Positions 32,024 through 42,660 of a stretch of DNA of 55,728 nt are shown in pieces (position 1 is the stretch's first letter; each line of letters begins with the position of its first letter). A model generated the notes under the pieces. It ran no database searches. It worked only from the letters and a program-made list of their open reading frames with translations, and was not told the origin of the DNA. The position numbers and the translations under genes are program-made. Source of the DNA: Porphyra umbilicalis (Eukaryota; Rhodophyta; Bangiophyceae; Bangiales; Bangiaceae); NCBI GenBank assembly GCA_002049455.2, contig KV919176.1, positions 1 to 55,728 of the forward strand, read 5' to 3'.

Positions 32024-33039
32024 AATTAATTAATAGATTAATTCATCGGCCCTTCGAGCCCCTTGAATTAATTAAACTTATGGCAGGTACAGCCATTTAC
32101 ACCAGGACTCACCAGGACTGCGTCGTTGCGCCGTATTCCTCGGCGCTTGCAACCGTCCGGGGGCGGTAGCACCCATGACTCGGGTGGCACCCTGCCGGCA
32201 GCCACGAGGAGCTTAGCGGCGGCTGGCGGCCGGGATGGCTCCGTCCCGTCGACCTCAGCGTCGTGCTCGGCGCCGACCCCCGCGGGAGTGGCGGGGCCGG
32301 CCGCTGCCACGGCCGCAGTGGCTGGCGGCCAGGGCGTCTGCTCTCCTTTCGGCCTGCCTTGGTGTGGCTGCGGCCTGCCGTGTCCCGCCGACCACGGTGG
32401 GTGCCGGGGGGCTCCGCCCCCACCCCTGCCGCGCTATGGGCGGTGCTGGTGCTGCTCTTTCCGGTTGTGGGGCATCCGGCGGACGTGTTGGCAGCTGGAC
32501 AAGGTGGAGGCGGTCAAGACGGCGGACGTGCTCAAGACGGCGGACGTGGTCAAGGCGGTGGACATGGTCAAGGCGGCGGACGTGGTCAAGGCGGCGGACG
32601 TGGTCAAGAGCGCAGGAGCGGCAGCCGGGCCACCGGCAACAGCAGGCACCGGGGCGCCACCCGTCCTTCCAATGCCCGCAAGGGCAGAGGTGCCAGCGGG
32701 GCTTCCAGTACGAGGTAAAGGGGGTGATGGAGCATGACTGCCGGCACGTCCCGTGGCAGTGGGACGCTCAGATGAGTTGGGGGGGAGCATGGTGCACAAG
32801 CCCGTGGTGGGAACACGTACTGGGAAAGGGGGGGGGCGGTGGGGGTGCGACGCGCTGGTGCCGTGTGTGTGTGAGGGCGGGAATCTGCTCAAGTGTCCTC
32901 TGTACAAATGCCGACGCCGTCGTGGTGGTCAGCGAGGGAGGTACGTGTTCTCGATTGGTCCATCTTCGTCAAAAAATGCAATAAAATGCATTAAAAATGA
33001 TAAAATCAAAAATGAAGTTAATTAATCTATTAATTAATT
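32024..33039. repeat. 20-bp AT-rich inverted repeats about 1 kb apart
   Basis: 32024-32043 and 33020-33039 are exact reverse complements (AATTAATTAATAGATTAATT). The bases are low in complexity, but the interrupting TAG/CTA makes a chance match less likely. The GC-rich DNA between them contains the 18-bp repeat, so this could be a nonautonomous element. No convincing target duplication. Confidence 0.4.
32506..32614. repeat. 18-bp tandem repeat
   Basis: About six copies of GGCGGCGGACGTGGTCAA-like units. Read in one plus frame they give VVKAAD repeats within an ORF 32126-32737; other frames and the minus strand are also open, so coding is unproved. Confidence 0.6.
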
Positions 33040-33050
33040 AAAGCCGGAGT

Positions 33051-33083
33051 AAAAAATGTATCATTTTTTCCATCCATGATACA
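33051..33083. repeat. Nested palindromes upstream of the transposase
   Basis: AAAAAATG-TAT-CATTTTTT overlaps TGTATCAT...ATGATACA (33057-33064 and 33076-33083). Possible transposase-binding or element-end structure; inference only. Confidence 0.5.
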
Positions 33084-33230
33084 ACCCCTGCCGTTCGCGA
33101 TCGGAGCTCCGCTGATGGCCAAGCTGATCCAGCCGACTTAAACGTGATTCATCTGCACCGACCACACCTATGCTCCTCTCCCTACCCACCGCACAGCACC
33201 ACTCGTACCCACGGCGATCCTCATACCACC

Positions 33231-34849
33231 ATGACACTCTCCAATGCTATTGATGCCGCCGCTGCCGCGGCTGAGGCTGTCTTGGCGGACCACAGCCAGG
33301 CATTGGCTGCGGAGCACGCCGAGAGCGTGAGGGCGGCCGCGCGGGCCGCTGCCGTGACGGCCAATACTGTCTTGGCATCCCCGTCCGCGGCGCGCGCGCC
33401 GGCCCGGCGCATCAGAGGCGCTCGCCGGCGCCGGACGCAGATGACGTTGGACACGAAACTGCGTGTTATTGGCTGGCATGCAGCAAGCCGGACCATCGAC
33501 TACATCAGCCGGCAGCTGAATATCCAGTACGACCACAGCGGGCTCTACAAAATTATTAAGCAAAAGGACAGCCTCCTTTCACGGGCCGCGGAGGGCGCGG
33601 CTGGCGGCCGAGTGTCATCGCGAGCGGGGCAGTATCCCGAGGTTGACAAGGCCCTTTTGGAGTGGATCCTGGCTGTGCGCTCGAGGGGCCGCAAGCGTGT
33701 GCCTTTGTCTCTTGCCATTCTTCGGCAGAAGGATTTGCAGGTAGCGGAGCACTTTGGCATCACTGACTTTGCGGCATCCAACGGCTTCATTAAACGTTGG
33801 GCGTCCCGTCATGGCCTTGTGAACGTTGCTCTGCATGGCAGTGGCGCTTCGGCCAACGTGGAGGAGGCGGCTGAGCGCATGGCAGCCATCCGCCAGCAGC
33901 TTGAGGGTGTTGATGTCGACCGGATCTACAATGTCGACGAGACCGGTTTGCTCTACCTGGTGCTACCGTCGCGTTCATACGTGCCCTCTGAGGACCGCCG
34001 CACTGCACGTGGCTCGAAGGCGATGAAGAGCAAGGACCGTGTCACCTTGAATCTCTGCTGCAACGCGACGGGTACACACAAGGTGCCGGTCACGATGATT
34101 GGCAAGGCAGCTCAGCCGATGTGCTTTCAAGGCGAGGGCAACGCGAGCCCGCTGCCGTACTTCTCGCAGAAGTTGGCTTGGGCTGACGCTTCTGTCTTCA
34201 AGCGCTGGCTCGAAGAGGTGTTCGTTCCGGCGGTTCAAGCGCGCACCGCGCATCATGTCTACTTGATTATGGACAAACTTGGCTGCCATAGCTCCATCTC
34301 GCACCCGCAGGTCGCTATCATCGAGCTGCCCCCGAACCAGACCGCTGTGTACCAGTCGCTGGATGCCGTCATCATCGTGCTTCTGAAGAACCGGTACAAG
34401 ACGCGGCTCCTTTACCGCGTTGTCTGCAAATTGGACTCCCTTCTGTACAATGGAGCTGCCGACACTTGAGTTGCACGCGGTGGGGGCCTGGACGAGGGGG
34501 GCCAAGCTCACCTGCGAGATGCGGCCCAGTTCATTGTCGAGGACTGGGACGAGATTCTTGGGACCAGATCGTGCGCTGCCGGCTGAAGGCGGATTGCCTG
34601 CCCACTGAAGCAGTTGCTCGTCTGAGGCTCCAGCTGGGCGACATCCAAGTTGTGGCCGACCCGACCCACATGGATGTGTCCCACTTGGTGGCCATGATGG
34701 CCAATACGTCCCTGGAGCATGAGTTTGACGGCCTCAGTGGCCAGGAACATGTTCTGGCCGTGCGGCGCTGGCTGACGGCAGAGACTGATGTTGAGGCCAT
34801 TGACCAGACGGTTCATATGGTCTTGACTGGGGGGGATGATGAGGAGTGA
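33231..34849 (+). pseudogene. pogo/Tigger-type DDE transposase, broken near the C-terminus
   Basis: ATG at 33231. After an Ala-rich N-terminus there is a CENP-B/Tc5-like helix-turn-helix region (about residues 80-210, including TIDYISRQLNI and ITDFAASNGFIKRWASRHGL). The catalytic domain (DDE_1 type) has RIYNVDETGL (first Asp), YLIMDKLGCH (second Asp; the usual Asn after it is Lys) and LPPNQTAVYQSLDAVI (third Asp). A TGA at 34467-34469 interrupts it. The same frame continues coding-like (FIVEDWDEI) to about 34550, then the homologous reading moves -1 and runs to 34849 (SWDQIVRCRLKA and an acidic tail). A near-duplicate TGGGACGAGATTC/TGGGACCAGATCG lies at the second break. Probably inactive. 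I could not find matching terminal inverted repeats. Confidence 0.8.
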
Positions 34850-36438
34850 TAGCGTACAGGCGGAGTGGGAGTCATGTGAGTGTGATCACGTTTAGTGCCA
34901 AGTCAATCAAATTTTGGACTTGTATCTCGCCGAGATCCTTGTAAATCCTGCCAGTCGTACTCTTTTCTCCATGTTGGGGTATTGGATTCGTACGATTGCT
35001 GCGGATCCGCTAGTCGGCAGATGCTCGCATAAGTCGCTCCTGACAGTGTAAACATATGGCAGCGGATATAACTGAATAATGCCTGTAGTCCCCAGTTCCG
35101 CACTTGAGTCCCTCGGCCCGCCGGAGAAGCTCGTGTGATGCACGGCAGACGCGGCCGTTTCGGATACGGAACGGCTCCTCTTGATAAGGACTCGCTTCTC
35201 ATTGGACACAACGGTGCATCCAGTCGGCCAATGCCGTGCGTGTAGAAAGGACACTCGCAGACTGACAGCGGAAATGAACACGACACGCTGCCTGGCTGCA
35301 TTTTGTGGGCGGGTACTACATGGCCGCTGTATATGCATTTTGCTTCGGACGACATGCACTTTGATGCTGCTTCTTTCCTCTATCAAATGCATGCAAGCAG
35401 CATCACCAATGTCGCACGACAGCGATGACAGCCGCTGCCAAACACAAAGCAAACCAAAACAAAGAACACGGCAAAACAGCAGCACCAGCGGCGGTCATCA
35501 CGACAAGCGTGCACCGCATAGCAACAGTATTAGGGCCCTACCTCTTCGTCATCGTCCATAGAGCTGGCTAGACTGCCATTGGAGTCATCGACAGTCGCTG
35601 GACGACGTGTGCGCGCCCAGTTCCGCGCTTTCATCCTCGTCTTCCCCCCCCGCGACGCTCCTTCCCCCGAAGCTCCCCACCCTCACGCTCTCCTCTCCGC
35701 CCTCTCCCCCCCCCTCCTCGCTGATGCCGATCGACGCTCCTCCGTCGCAGTAGTCCGAGTCGTCGTCGCCAACAATGACGACAAACATGCGTGGCGGCGC
35801 CTTGCCGCCATCGTCATCAATGTAGTTGTGAGAGAAGATACCCTACGGTCCTCTGTGCGCCAGGGAAAAGAAAAGCGCGCCCATCTACACCTGGCGAAAA
35901 AGTCAGTCAACGCATACGACGGCGTGAGCTGCTGGAGCCGAGCTCACCGCGCAAAGACGGAAAAAGCAATTGCAAACGAACCTGACAAGGGAGTGGGGGG
36001 GGAGGGGGCAGGCCTGCTTGGTCTATGCGAGTGAGGTGGTCATCTCCCACAGCGCAACTGGAAAAAGGCAAAGCAAAATGAGAATACACGATGACTCCAA
36101 TCACCCTGACGCACGCGAAAACGAGCGCCAGAGTGTGCGGGTTGAACGCCAGGCCGATCCAGGAGGGGGCGGGCCACAACGTTTCAAATTCCGAAGCCAG
36201 AGAGGGGCGGATCGATCCAGTGGGCGATCGCCTGCGAGGAGGGTTGTTGACAACGGTGTTGGAGGGGACGTGTCTGGTTCGTTGCTGTCACGCCAAGAAG
36301 TCGTCGCAAGACTTTGCGCGCGCGGGTCTGCTGCATACCGCTCGATCGAGCGAATGGCGGGAAGTCTCCGACTTGACTCAAGTGCACAGCAGAATCTACA
36401 GCAATGTAAACAGGTCGTTGCAGAGCGGGATGCCAGAG
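34850..36438. other. No confident gene; one short acidic ORF
   Basis: A 67-codon minus-strand ORF with ATG at 35788 (stop 35585) encodes an Asp/Glu/Gly/Ser-rich peptide and could be an exon. A 192-codon minus frame 35485-34907 has no ATG at its start and no domain. Confidence 0.25.
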
Positions 36439-36440
36439 TA

Positions 36441-37336
36441 GGGTTGTGCAACACGCCCCTTTTTGAAGGGCGTGTGGTCGTGACACGATAAGGCACGCCC
36501 TAAACACGCCCATAAACACTAAACACGCCCAACACGCCCTAAAGTAACACCCATAAAGACTTCAAGCAGCACCTACCAATGCTCTGCCCAAACCGCTCCA
36601 GACGATACGCAATCTTGGCGCTGGCCAGATAGAGCGTCATGTCAAACACATCCTTTAGCAGCACGTTAGTCTGACGAGGACCGCGGCCGCTGCCTGCCGC
36701 GCTCGACGCCCCACCCACCGCAGCAGCGACACCCTCCGTGCCGACACTCCGCGCTACGTAAGCCTCGCAAATGCTCACAACATCAGACTCTCGGAGGCCA
36801 GGCGGCTGGCTGGCGCAGTTGACTTCCGTCGCTTCGTCGTTCGCTGTCGCCTCTACCCTCTCGCGGCATGTCTGGCACACCTCGCCCAACTCTTGCGGTA
36901 TGCTTCTGGCGTCAGATGCCAGGCCTGCGACCACACCCGCGTCAGCGTCGTTCTCGTTGTCGGCAGCGGGGGGGGGGCTCCACTCGTCCTCGTAGTCATC
37001 ATCAGGGTTCACCATTCGGCCGGCATCTTGACCAACATCGTCCATGCGGGACCCCGGTGACACCGTCTGGCGCGGCGCCGCCTCTTTGGCCAGCGCAGCT
37101 CCTTTCGCAGCACCACCTTGGTCATGTCGGTCAATTGGTGGGGGTCGAGTCGGTTGCAATCCTTACACGACCACCTCACTGCAACCAGCCTCATAGGTGC
37201 ACATGAACCTGTAATTAAACACGCCTAAAACACGCCCCATGTTCAAGCAGGCGTGCTGGCGTGACACGCCCTAAACACGCGATAAAACACGCCCTGGGCG
37301 TGTCCGCGAACACGCCATGGGCGTGTTGCACAACCT
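36441..37336. mobile_element. 896-bp DNA transposon with terminal inverted repeats and TA target duplication
   Basis: The 17-bp terminal repeats GGTTGTGCAACACGCCC (36442-36458) and its exact complement (37319-37335) are flanked by TA at 36439-36440 and 37337-37338. Both subterminal regions (36466-36540, 37210-37320) are packed with ACACGCCC/GGGCGTGT motifs in both orientations, as in elements whose transposase binds subterminal repeats. The inside holds one acidic ORF and no recognisable transposase, so it appears nonautonomous. The superfamily cannot be fixed; TA duplication suggests Tc1/mariner/pogo-like. Confidence 0.7.
36539..37045 (-). CDS. Acidic protein inside the TIR element, possible Myb/SANT-like domain
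   Basis: In-frame ATG at 37045, stop TAG at 36539 (168 aa); the frame is open up to 37159. Residues 12-30 are strongly acidic (MVNPDDDYEDEW). Two Cys (CQTC) lie near residue 58. The C-terminal half (LRESDVVSICEAYVARSVG and KDVFDMTLYLASAKIAYRLERFGQSIG) resembles the trihelix/Myb-like DNA-binding proteins carried by some DNA transposons, with a Gly/Ala-rich insert; the match is weak. An alternative 5' exon from ATG 37194 (MRLVAVRWSC...) could splice in phase through a 50-nt GT-AG gap (37116-37067). It would act, if real, by binding the ACACGCCC subterminal repeats; that is inference. Confidence 0.45.
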   Translation of the reverse strand: MDDVGQDAGRMVNPDDDYEDEWSPPPAADNENDADAGVVAGLASDARSIPQELGEVCQTCRERVEATANDEATEVNCASQPPGLRESDVVSICEAYVARSVGTEGVAAAVGGASSAAGSGRGPRQTNVLLKDVFDMTLYLASAKIAYRLERFGQSIGRCCLKSLWVLL

Positions 37337-37339
37337 TAT

Positions 37340-38105
37340 GCCAGGGACACCGAGTGGCCGCTTGAGCTAACCAACACTTTTCTGAAGTTACGGCCCGAAT
37401 GAACTTAACACACGAATTCTTATCAAATATATGGTTCAATCGAACGATCGATTCAATGTCGTTCTTGAGGCGGTCGGGGGTCCCACAGTTTGAAGGGGCG
37501 TGGCCCCTCAGCTGTGGACAGCACACCCCCGGGAGCCGCCCCCAAATATCCCGATCCGGGCCAGCAAGGGAATGACCTGTCCCGATCTCGGGGAGATCGG
37601 ATTCGGTCGGGGCCGGGGCTTTTCCCCTGTGGTTTTCCCAGCCCCCCTACTACTTGTTTGAACTTTCCGCTTTGGAGGTATCGGTCTGTTTGGCGCATTT
37701 TGGGCGGCTTCTTTGGCCGCCGGCGTTCGGGTTGGGGAGGGGTTCTTGACCGTGGGGACGCCGTCCCCGTCGCCGTTTGATAAAACCAACTGTGCTTTGG
37801 ACTACGATTCCCCCCTGGGCTTTGCCAAGATCCTCTCCTCCCGTTTGGGGAAGTCTGGGCTGTGGGTCGATTTACGGGGCAGTTCCTTCGACGGACCGAG
37901 CTGATCAAGAGGTCACTTCGGCGAGACGACGAACCAACGTGGTGGTGCCTAGAACCGCTACAATTTCTGGTGGAGCAGCAGGGGATTCCGGCCGTTGCCA
38001 CGCCCGTACCGGGTAGCCGGTTCCCCCATCGTCTGTTGGTTTGTGGATTAGAGGCGACGTGGATCTCCGCGTCGGTCTGTCGTAGATTACCGCCCGGCCA
38101 CCACG
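37340..38105. other. No confident gene; upstream of gag-like ORF
   Basis: Short Gly/Pro-rich plus-strand ORFs only. Could be leader or LTR of the element carrying the gag-like ORF, but I find no second copy. Confidence 0.35.
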
Positions 38106-39029
38106 ATGGCGTCGCCGCCCGACCTCCTCAAATGGGACGCGATCGCTAGCGGCATGCCGGCGGGTACATCCGCGGTGACCCCAGCGGTCGCTGCGACAGG
38201 GGGATCCGCGGGTGGATCAGGGATTCCCATCACTCCGCCTCGGCCATTGGCGGACCTCGCGGGCGAAACGGTACGGCGGGTCCGGCCGGGGGCCGATGCC
38301 TTTCTCCCTCGACGTTACGACGAACGGACGGGATTTGTGGCTCAATATCGAGGTTCGGAGACGCCTCTGGCGATGGCAGATCTGGACACGGCGCTGTCGA
38401 CGTTCCGCGAGTCGTTATTGGCCGACTTTTCTCGGTACATCGTGGCGAGCCTCGCCGGTTCTGCTCAAGATGCCCTCCGCCGAGATTCCCGCGTGGACAC
38501 GCGGAAGAGCTGCAGCAAAGGGAAGTCACGGCGTCACCGTAGTCCCTTGTCGTCATCGTCGTCCATATCTTTCTATCCGTCACCGGCGACAAGCGACAAC
38601 GACGAGGGCCACGTGGGGCGCAAGGTGGTGTTCGACAATTTGGCTGTCCTTCAGTGCCCGGACGATCGCTTCGCGGGCGTCCTGGACTACCGATCCTACC
38701 GCCTACGGAACCGTCACTCGACCGACGGGGCGTCGCAGGCCCGCAAGATGGAACGGACAGCCAAGAAAAGTAATTTCTCCTTCGAGGGTACCCCGATGTT
38801 CAACGGGAATGTAGCTTTTGCAAAAGGCACTTGCAAGAGCCTCACTAGCAGCCCCCCCTGCCCCCGGAGGAGGTCTTCTATTGATCAACTTCTTGAGCGG
38901 AATGGGGGCCCAGGAGAGGACAGCTGGTGCTCCGGTTTCACGTCGAATGGCCCGAAAGACTCAAGAATATATATTCAACATCAAATAACTCATGGAACTG
39001 GCTCTAAATACCGTGCACTCTCGTCATAA
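38106..39029 (+). CDS. Gag-like protein of an unclassified retroelement (307 aa)
   Basis: ATG at 38106 (CACGATGGC). The N-terminus is Ala/Gly/Pro-rich. A middle helical region (MADLDTALSTFRESLLADFSRYIVASLAGSAQDALRR) is followed by a basic Ser-rich stretch (KGKSRRHRSP, SSSSS). The C-terminal part (VVFDNLAVLQCPDDRFAGVLDYRSYRLRNR and FEGTPMFNGNVAF) looks like the capsid region of gag proteins from DIRS- or LTR-type elements. No zinc knuckle and no pol frame follows, so this would be a fragment. It could equally be an unrelated host protein. Confidence 0.35.
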   Translation: MASPPDLLKWDAIASGMPAGTSAVTPAVAATGGSAGGSGIPITPPRPLADLAGETVRRVRPGADAFLPRRYDERTGFVAQYRGSETPLAMADLDTALSTFRESLLADFSRYIVASLAGSAQDALRRDSRVDTRKSCSKGKSRRHRSPLSSSSSISFYPSPATSDNDEGHVGRKVVFDNLAVLQCPDDRFAGVLDYRSYRLRNRHSTDGASQARKMERTAKKSNFSFEGTPMFNGNVAFAKGTCKSLTSSPPCPRRRSSIDQLLERNGGPGEDSWCSGFTSNGPKDSRIYIQHQITHGTGSKYRALSS

Positions 39030-39137
39030 GAGAATCGTGTATGAGAGAATATGGGTCGCGAGACTTCCATTCCAGTCCGTGTAGGCCACTTCTGGAGATA
39101 TTTAGCTGGATCAGCTGTCTCTTATGACGAGAACGCA
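39015..39137. repeat. About 20-bp inverted repeat around the 3' end of the gag-like ORF
   Basis: GTGCACTCTCGTCATAAGAGA (39015-39035) pairs with TCTCTTATGACGAGAACGCAC (39117-39137) with two mismatches. Possible element end or 3' hairpin. Confidence 0.6.
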
Positions 39138-39689
39138 CTGTACTGGCCTCGCCTGTTTCCGCCAGACCTTCTCAAACATTTGCTCATCTTTCATGACAGC
39201 CACAATTGTCCCTAGAACTGTGTTTCGTTTTGCACAAGCGAACATTGAGCAGACTGCAATACCCTTAGTGAGCCTTGGACTGTGATCTGACACTGTGCAT
39301 GATGATGAGTCACAACGCTCGCGATCCCGCGCCAAGCGCTCTCCACTTGCCAAATGTCCCAATTCCTCACTGCCACATCATCTTTGACTGCCACACTGAC
39401 ATTTCAGCAGGCCGTCACAGGTCCACAGAGCGGGGCGTGCCAGCGGCACGATTAAATTTTGTGCTTTTGCACTAATCACCTGCTGGACTACGTTCCCTCC
39501 CAGATTGATGTTGACGACCCCGCCTCAGTACCCCTCATTGCCACTGTGCTGCACCGTCCCTCTGCGGCGCCCCCCTCATCGTCCGCCATGGGACCATCTG
39601 TGAAGAAGGTGGTCGGTCCGGGGAGTGGTTTGACAAAGTCTTTACCTGAGTTGCTCGCCCTTGCTGAGACGGCCCCCTTTGGCCCTTCG

Positions 39690-39880
39690 GAAAAAGCCGG
39701 AGTCAAAAACCGGCATACTCCTATCGAGAACTATGCCGGAGTTTGGGACGCACCACAGGGCCCGTCAGGGGAACCAAGTATTCCGGAAAAAATCGGAATC
39801 AGTGAGACAATGACCGGTGTCTCAGACCTCCTGACGGCAAAAACTCGGCATACCTGCGCAGTGGTGCTTATCGTGTGTTC
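39690..39880. repeat. Cluster of palindromes (CCGGCATA...TATGCCGG and others)
   Basis: CCGGCATA/TATGCCGG around 39709-39738, GAGAC/GTCTC around 39802-39821, GTCAGG/CCTGAC around 39758 and 39829, and repeated AAAAACxCGGCATAC. The GCCGGAGT motif also occurs at 33043. Unknown role. Confidence 0.5.
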
Positions 39881-40702
39881 ACGCGCGAACGTGCAATTCT
39901 TATAAAAAGCTCCGTCAAAGGCTTGCAGACCCGCCTGGATGGCGTCGGAAAGGGCGATTTCGCCAATGGTCCTGGTCCAACATGGAAGCGGGGGAGAAAA
40001 ACACCGAGGGGAGGAGAGAAGCAGCGAGAATCAAGGACAATGGGGAACACGGGGGGAGAAAGAAAGAAGAGAGAGCGCGCCCTCCTAGTACTCAACCCTC
40101 CACCCGCCGTTGCCCGCCGGTCGCGCCACCAAGCCCTTCTGCCCACCGTCTCGTCCCGCACCGTTGGTGCCGTGCACCGTGCGCGCGGTTGGCCACGTGC
40201 GCGCGCGTGCCTCACCGCTGCCACTGTGCTGGCGCGGCGGGACCGGGGCGGGGGGGCCCCGAGTAGACGTTGAGCAAGTGGCCTAACTAAAGGTCAATCC
40301 CATACAGCTAGACTCATGGGAGACACCCCACTTTGAGTCCGCCGCACCTGCGAACTGCTGCACCAACCAAGGAGTGTTTTTTATAAGGGTACAGTACTCA
40401 GCAGCCTTCATTACATATGAATAAATCATCTGTCTGACGTCCACCTTGATGGGAGAAAAGAGTACACTGCGATCGAGAAAAGAAAAAAACCGGATTTAAA
40501 GTACAAAAAACGCCTGTGAGCTCGCACAGCACAAGGTTGCGACGTGGGCACGCTCCATAACGTGTACATGGTGTACAGGCGCCATGTTCGTGCTTTCTCC
40601 GTCAAAAAGGGACCTACGGCGGTGCCGCCAATTGCCGGATAAGGAGGTCTCTGGTAGCGCCTCTTCTCTGCTGTTGCAAGCGGAAGAGGGGCAATCAGTG
40701 CC
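39881..40702. other. No recognisable gene
   Basis: Short ORFs without motifs; AT content rises towards 40500. Confidence 0.35.
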
Positions 40703-41365
40703 ATGGATGCTAGTTTTATTTCCTTTCTTGTCAACCCAAATTATTTTAAGCTCTTTCTAATAAGTGAAGTATCACTGCACCAGTTCTCCACGGCTTTTTG
40801 GGGCGGCGCGTCGCTCGCCCCACACACTCTGCACGCACCGCATCCGCCGCCCATACTGTACCATGCCCGCCACACGCACCGCAGGCCCCGCATCCTCCCC
40901 ACCACCCCCACTGTCCTCGGTCGTTTGTTCTACTCGACGATTAGGCAGTCATGTGGTCGTAGCTCGCGTATGAGCTGTATGCTTGCATTTATGACGGAGG
41001 GCAACTATCAGGCGGTGGCTGAGGTGAACGGGGCGGTGGCAGCACCAATTGGGGAACAGCAGCTGGAGGTGGAGTCCGGGGGGGTGAAGGGTGAGAGAGA
41101 GGCTCGTCTGATGAGGAGAGAGACAGTAGTTTCGACATGGAAGAGTGTGTTGTCCTTTGCGTGCAGCATGTATATGTTTTTCTTGCACTTTCATGTTTTC
41201 TTGGTACGGTACGACCAGGAGGCTGGCACACGTTGGTGGCCCTTCTGGTGGGCCAACACTCGGGGGGGGGGGGGGCTCGATGCGTTCAAGGCCGCGCACG
41301 GCCGTGTGTGTCCGCAATTGGCGAAGTCACGCATTCCATTGACCCATGCAGACGGGTTCAAATGA
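40703..41365 (+). CDS. Unrecognised 220-aa ORF
   Basis: ATG at 40703 (GCCATGGATG), stop at 41363-41365. A hydrophobic stretch (about residues 150-170, SMYMFFLHFHVFLVRY) could span a membrane. The middle is Ala/Glu/Gly-rich. Other frames are open too and no family is recognised. Confidence 0.2.
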   Translation: MDASFISFLVNPNYFKLFLISEVSLHQFSTAFWGGASLAPHTLHAPHPPPILYHARHTHRRPRILPTTPTVLGRLFYSTIRQSCGRSSRMSCMLAFMTEGNYQAVAEVNGAVAAPIGEQQLEVESGGVKGEREARLMRRETVVSTWKSVLSFACSMYMFFLHFHVFLVRYDQEAGTRWWPFWWANTRGGGGLDAFKAAHGRVCPQLAKSRIPLTHADGFK

Positions 41366-41369
41366 CACA

Positions 41370-42190
41370 AATCGACTTGTCCGCAGCAAGATACATTGCT
41401 GTGAACCCCGTTCTGGCGATGTCGGAGTTCATTAAATTCGGGCCAGAAGGACAATCGGACTGCAGACACAGCATGGGCGTCCATGGCGTTGCAGTCATGC
41501 ACCGTGTTCTTCCTCTCCGAATCTCCAGTGGAAGACAAGCACTTTTGTGTCTGAAACTTGTAGAGCTAAGCCGTAGCTCACTGCTGACCTCGCATGCAAA
41601 GTTTCGGTTCCATACGACAGCCTCCCGTCTCGCGCGGTTTTTCTTCTTGTGTTACTAGCTACCCTACGGGAAATGCCGGATCAAAAATGCTCCACATCCT
41701 AAGAACGGGCCAATCAGTATCGCGCATTTGCTCCTGCGACCCAACCGGGATCACCTCGGATGGAGTTGAAGACCTGACTCGGATCAAAGAGTGTTCCATT
41801 ACAGCACACTTCACCGTGAGTGGCCAGAGTATCAGCTGTAAACTGTAAGCAGTTTAGATGTCAGATGTAATTCGATGCAGCCCACGAGGGTTGCCTTGTG
41901 GAAGTGCAGTTCGCAAAGTAGCCTTCGAGAAGCGTCAGGAGATCCAGTGCCATACGATTCAAAGTCGTCGCCGCCGTCGTGCCCGGCACTCACAGTCGCA
42001 TCTCATCGGGGACTGCCGCCGATCGACCGTTACCATCTGACCGCCACTGGCATCGTCTCTGCTCGGTGACCTCCAAGCCCGGGGACTTGGGGACTGGCGA
42101 GCGTTTTCCCCGGAAGCTGCGACGCGGCGATCATCATCTGACTACCGCCAGCATACACTTCTGGCGCCCGACGCCGGACCAAGTCGGCAG
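41370..42190. other. No recognisable gene
   Basis: Mixed-composition DNA with short ORFs only. Confidence 0.35.
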
Positions 42191-42194
42191 AGGT

Positions 42195-42660
42195 GGGGGC
42201 GGCAGCAGGGGGGGAGGGGGGGGGGGGGAAGGAGGGGGACGTGGCGGACGGGGGGGGGGTGGGCAGGATGACTTGGTCGTTGGAGTTCTGGGCGGGGGCG
42301 GTGGGCTGGATGGGGAGGACGGGGAAGGCGCGGTTGCCGAGGTGGGTGCGCCAGAGAGGCATGACACTCCCGCCGACGACGACGCCGACGACGCCGGCCT
42401 GTCGGACCCATAGCAGGAGGACGACGCTGGCAAGAGCTTCCTTTCATGCTTGTAGTGTGCGGCGTGGCCGGGGGGGGGCCGAGGCGAGGGGGGGGGGGGA
42501 GGCAAGGGGGGGGGAGGAGAGGGGGAGGGGAGGCGAGGGGATGGGGAGGCGAGTGGGGGGAGAGGCGAGGGGGGGGGGAGGCGAGGGGGGGGGGGAGGCA
42601 GGGGGGGCGTGGGGAAGCGGCGAGCGTGGGGGTGTGGGGGACGGAAAGAGGGGAGGTAGG
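42195..42660. repeat. G/A-rich strand-asymmetric block
   Basis: Dozens of GGGG-or-longer runs on the plus strand, in units like GAGGCGAGGGGGG of 15-20 bp (densest at 42470-42620). Strong potential for G-quadruplex or triplex DNA. ORFs in it (Gly/Arg-rich or Pro/Ser-rich) are compositional. Confidence 0.75.
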
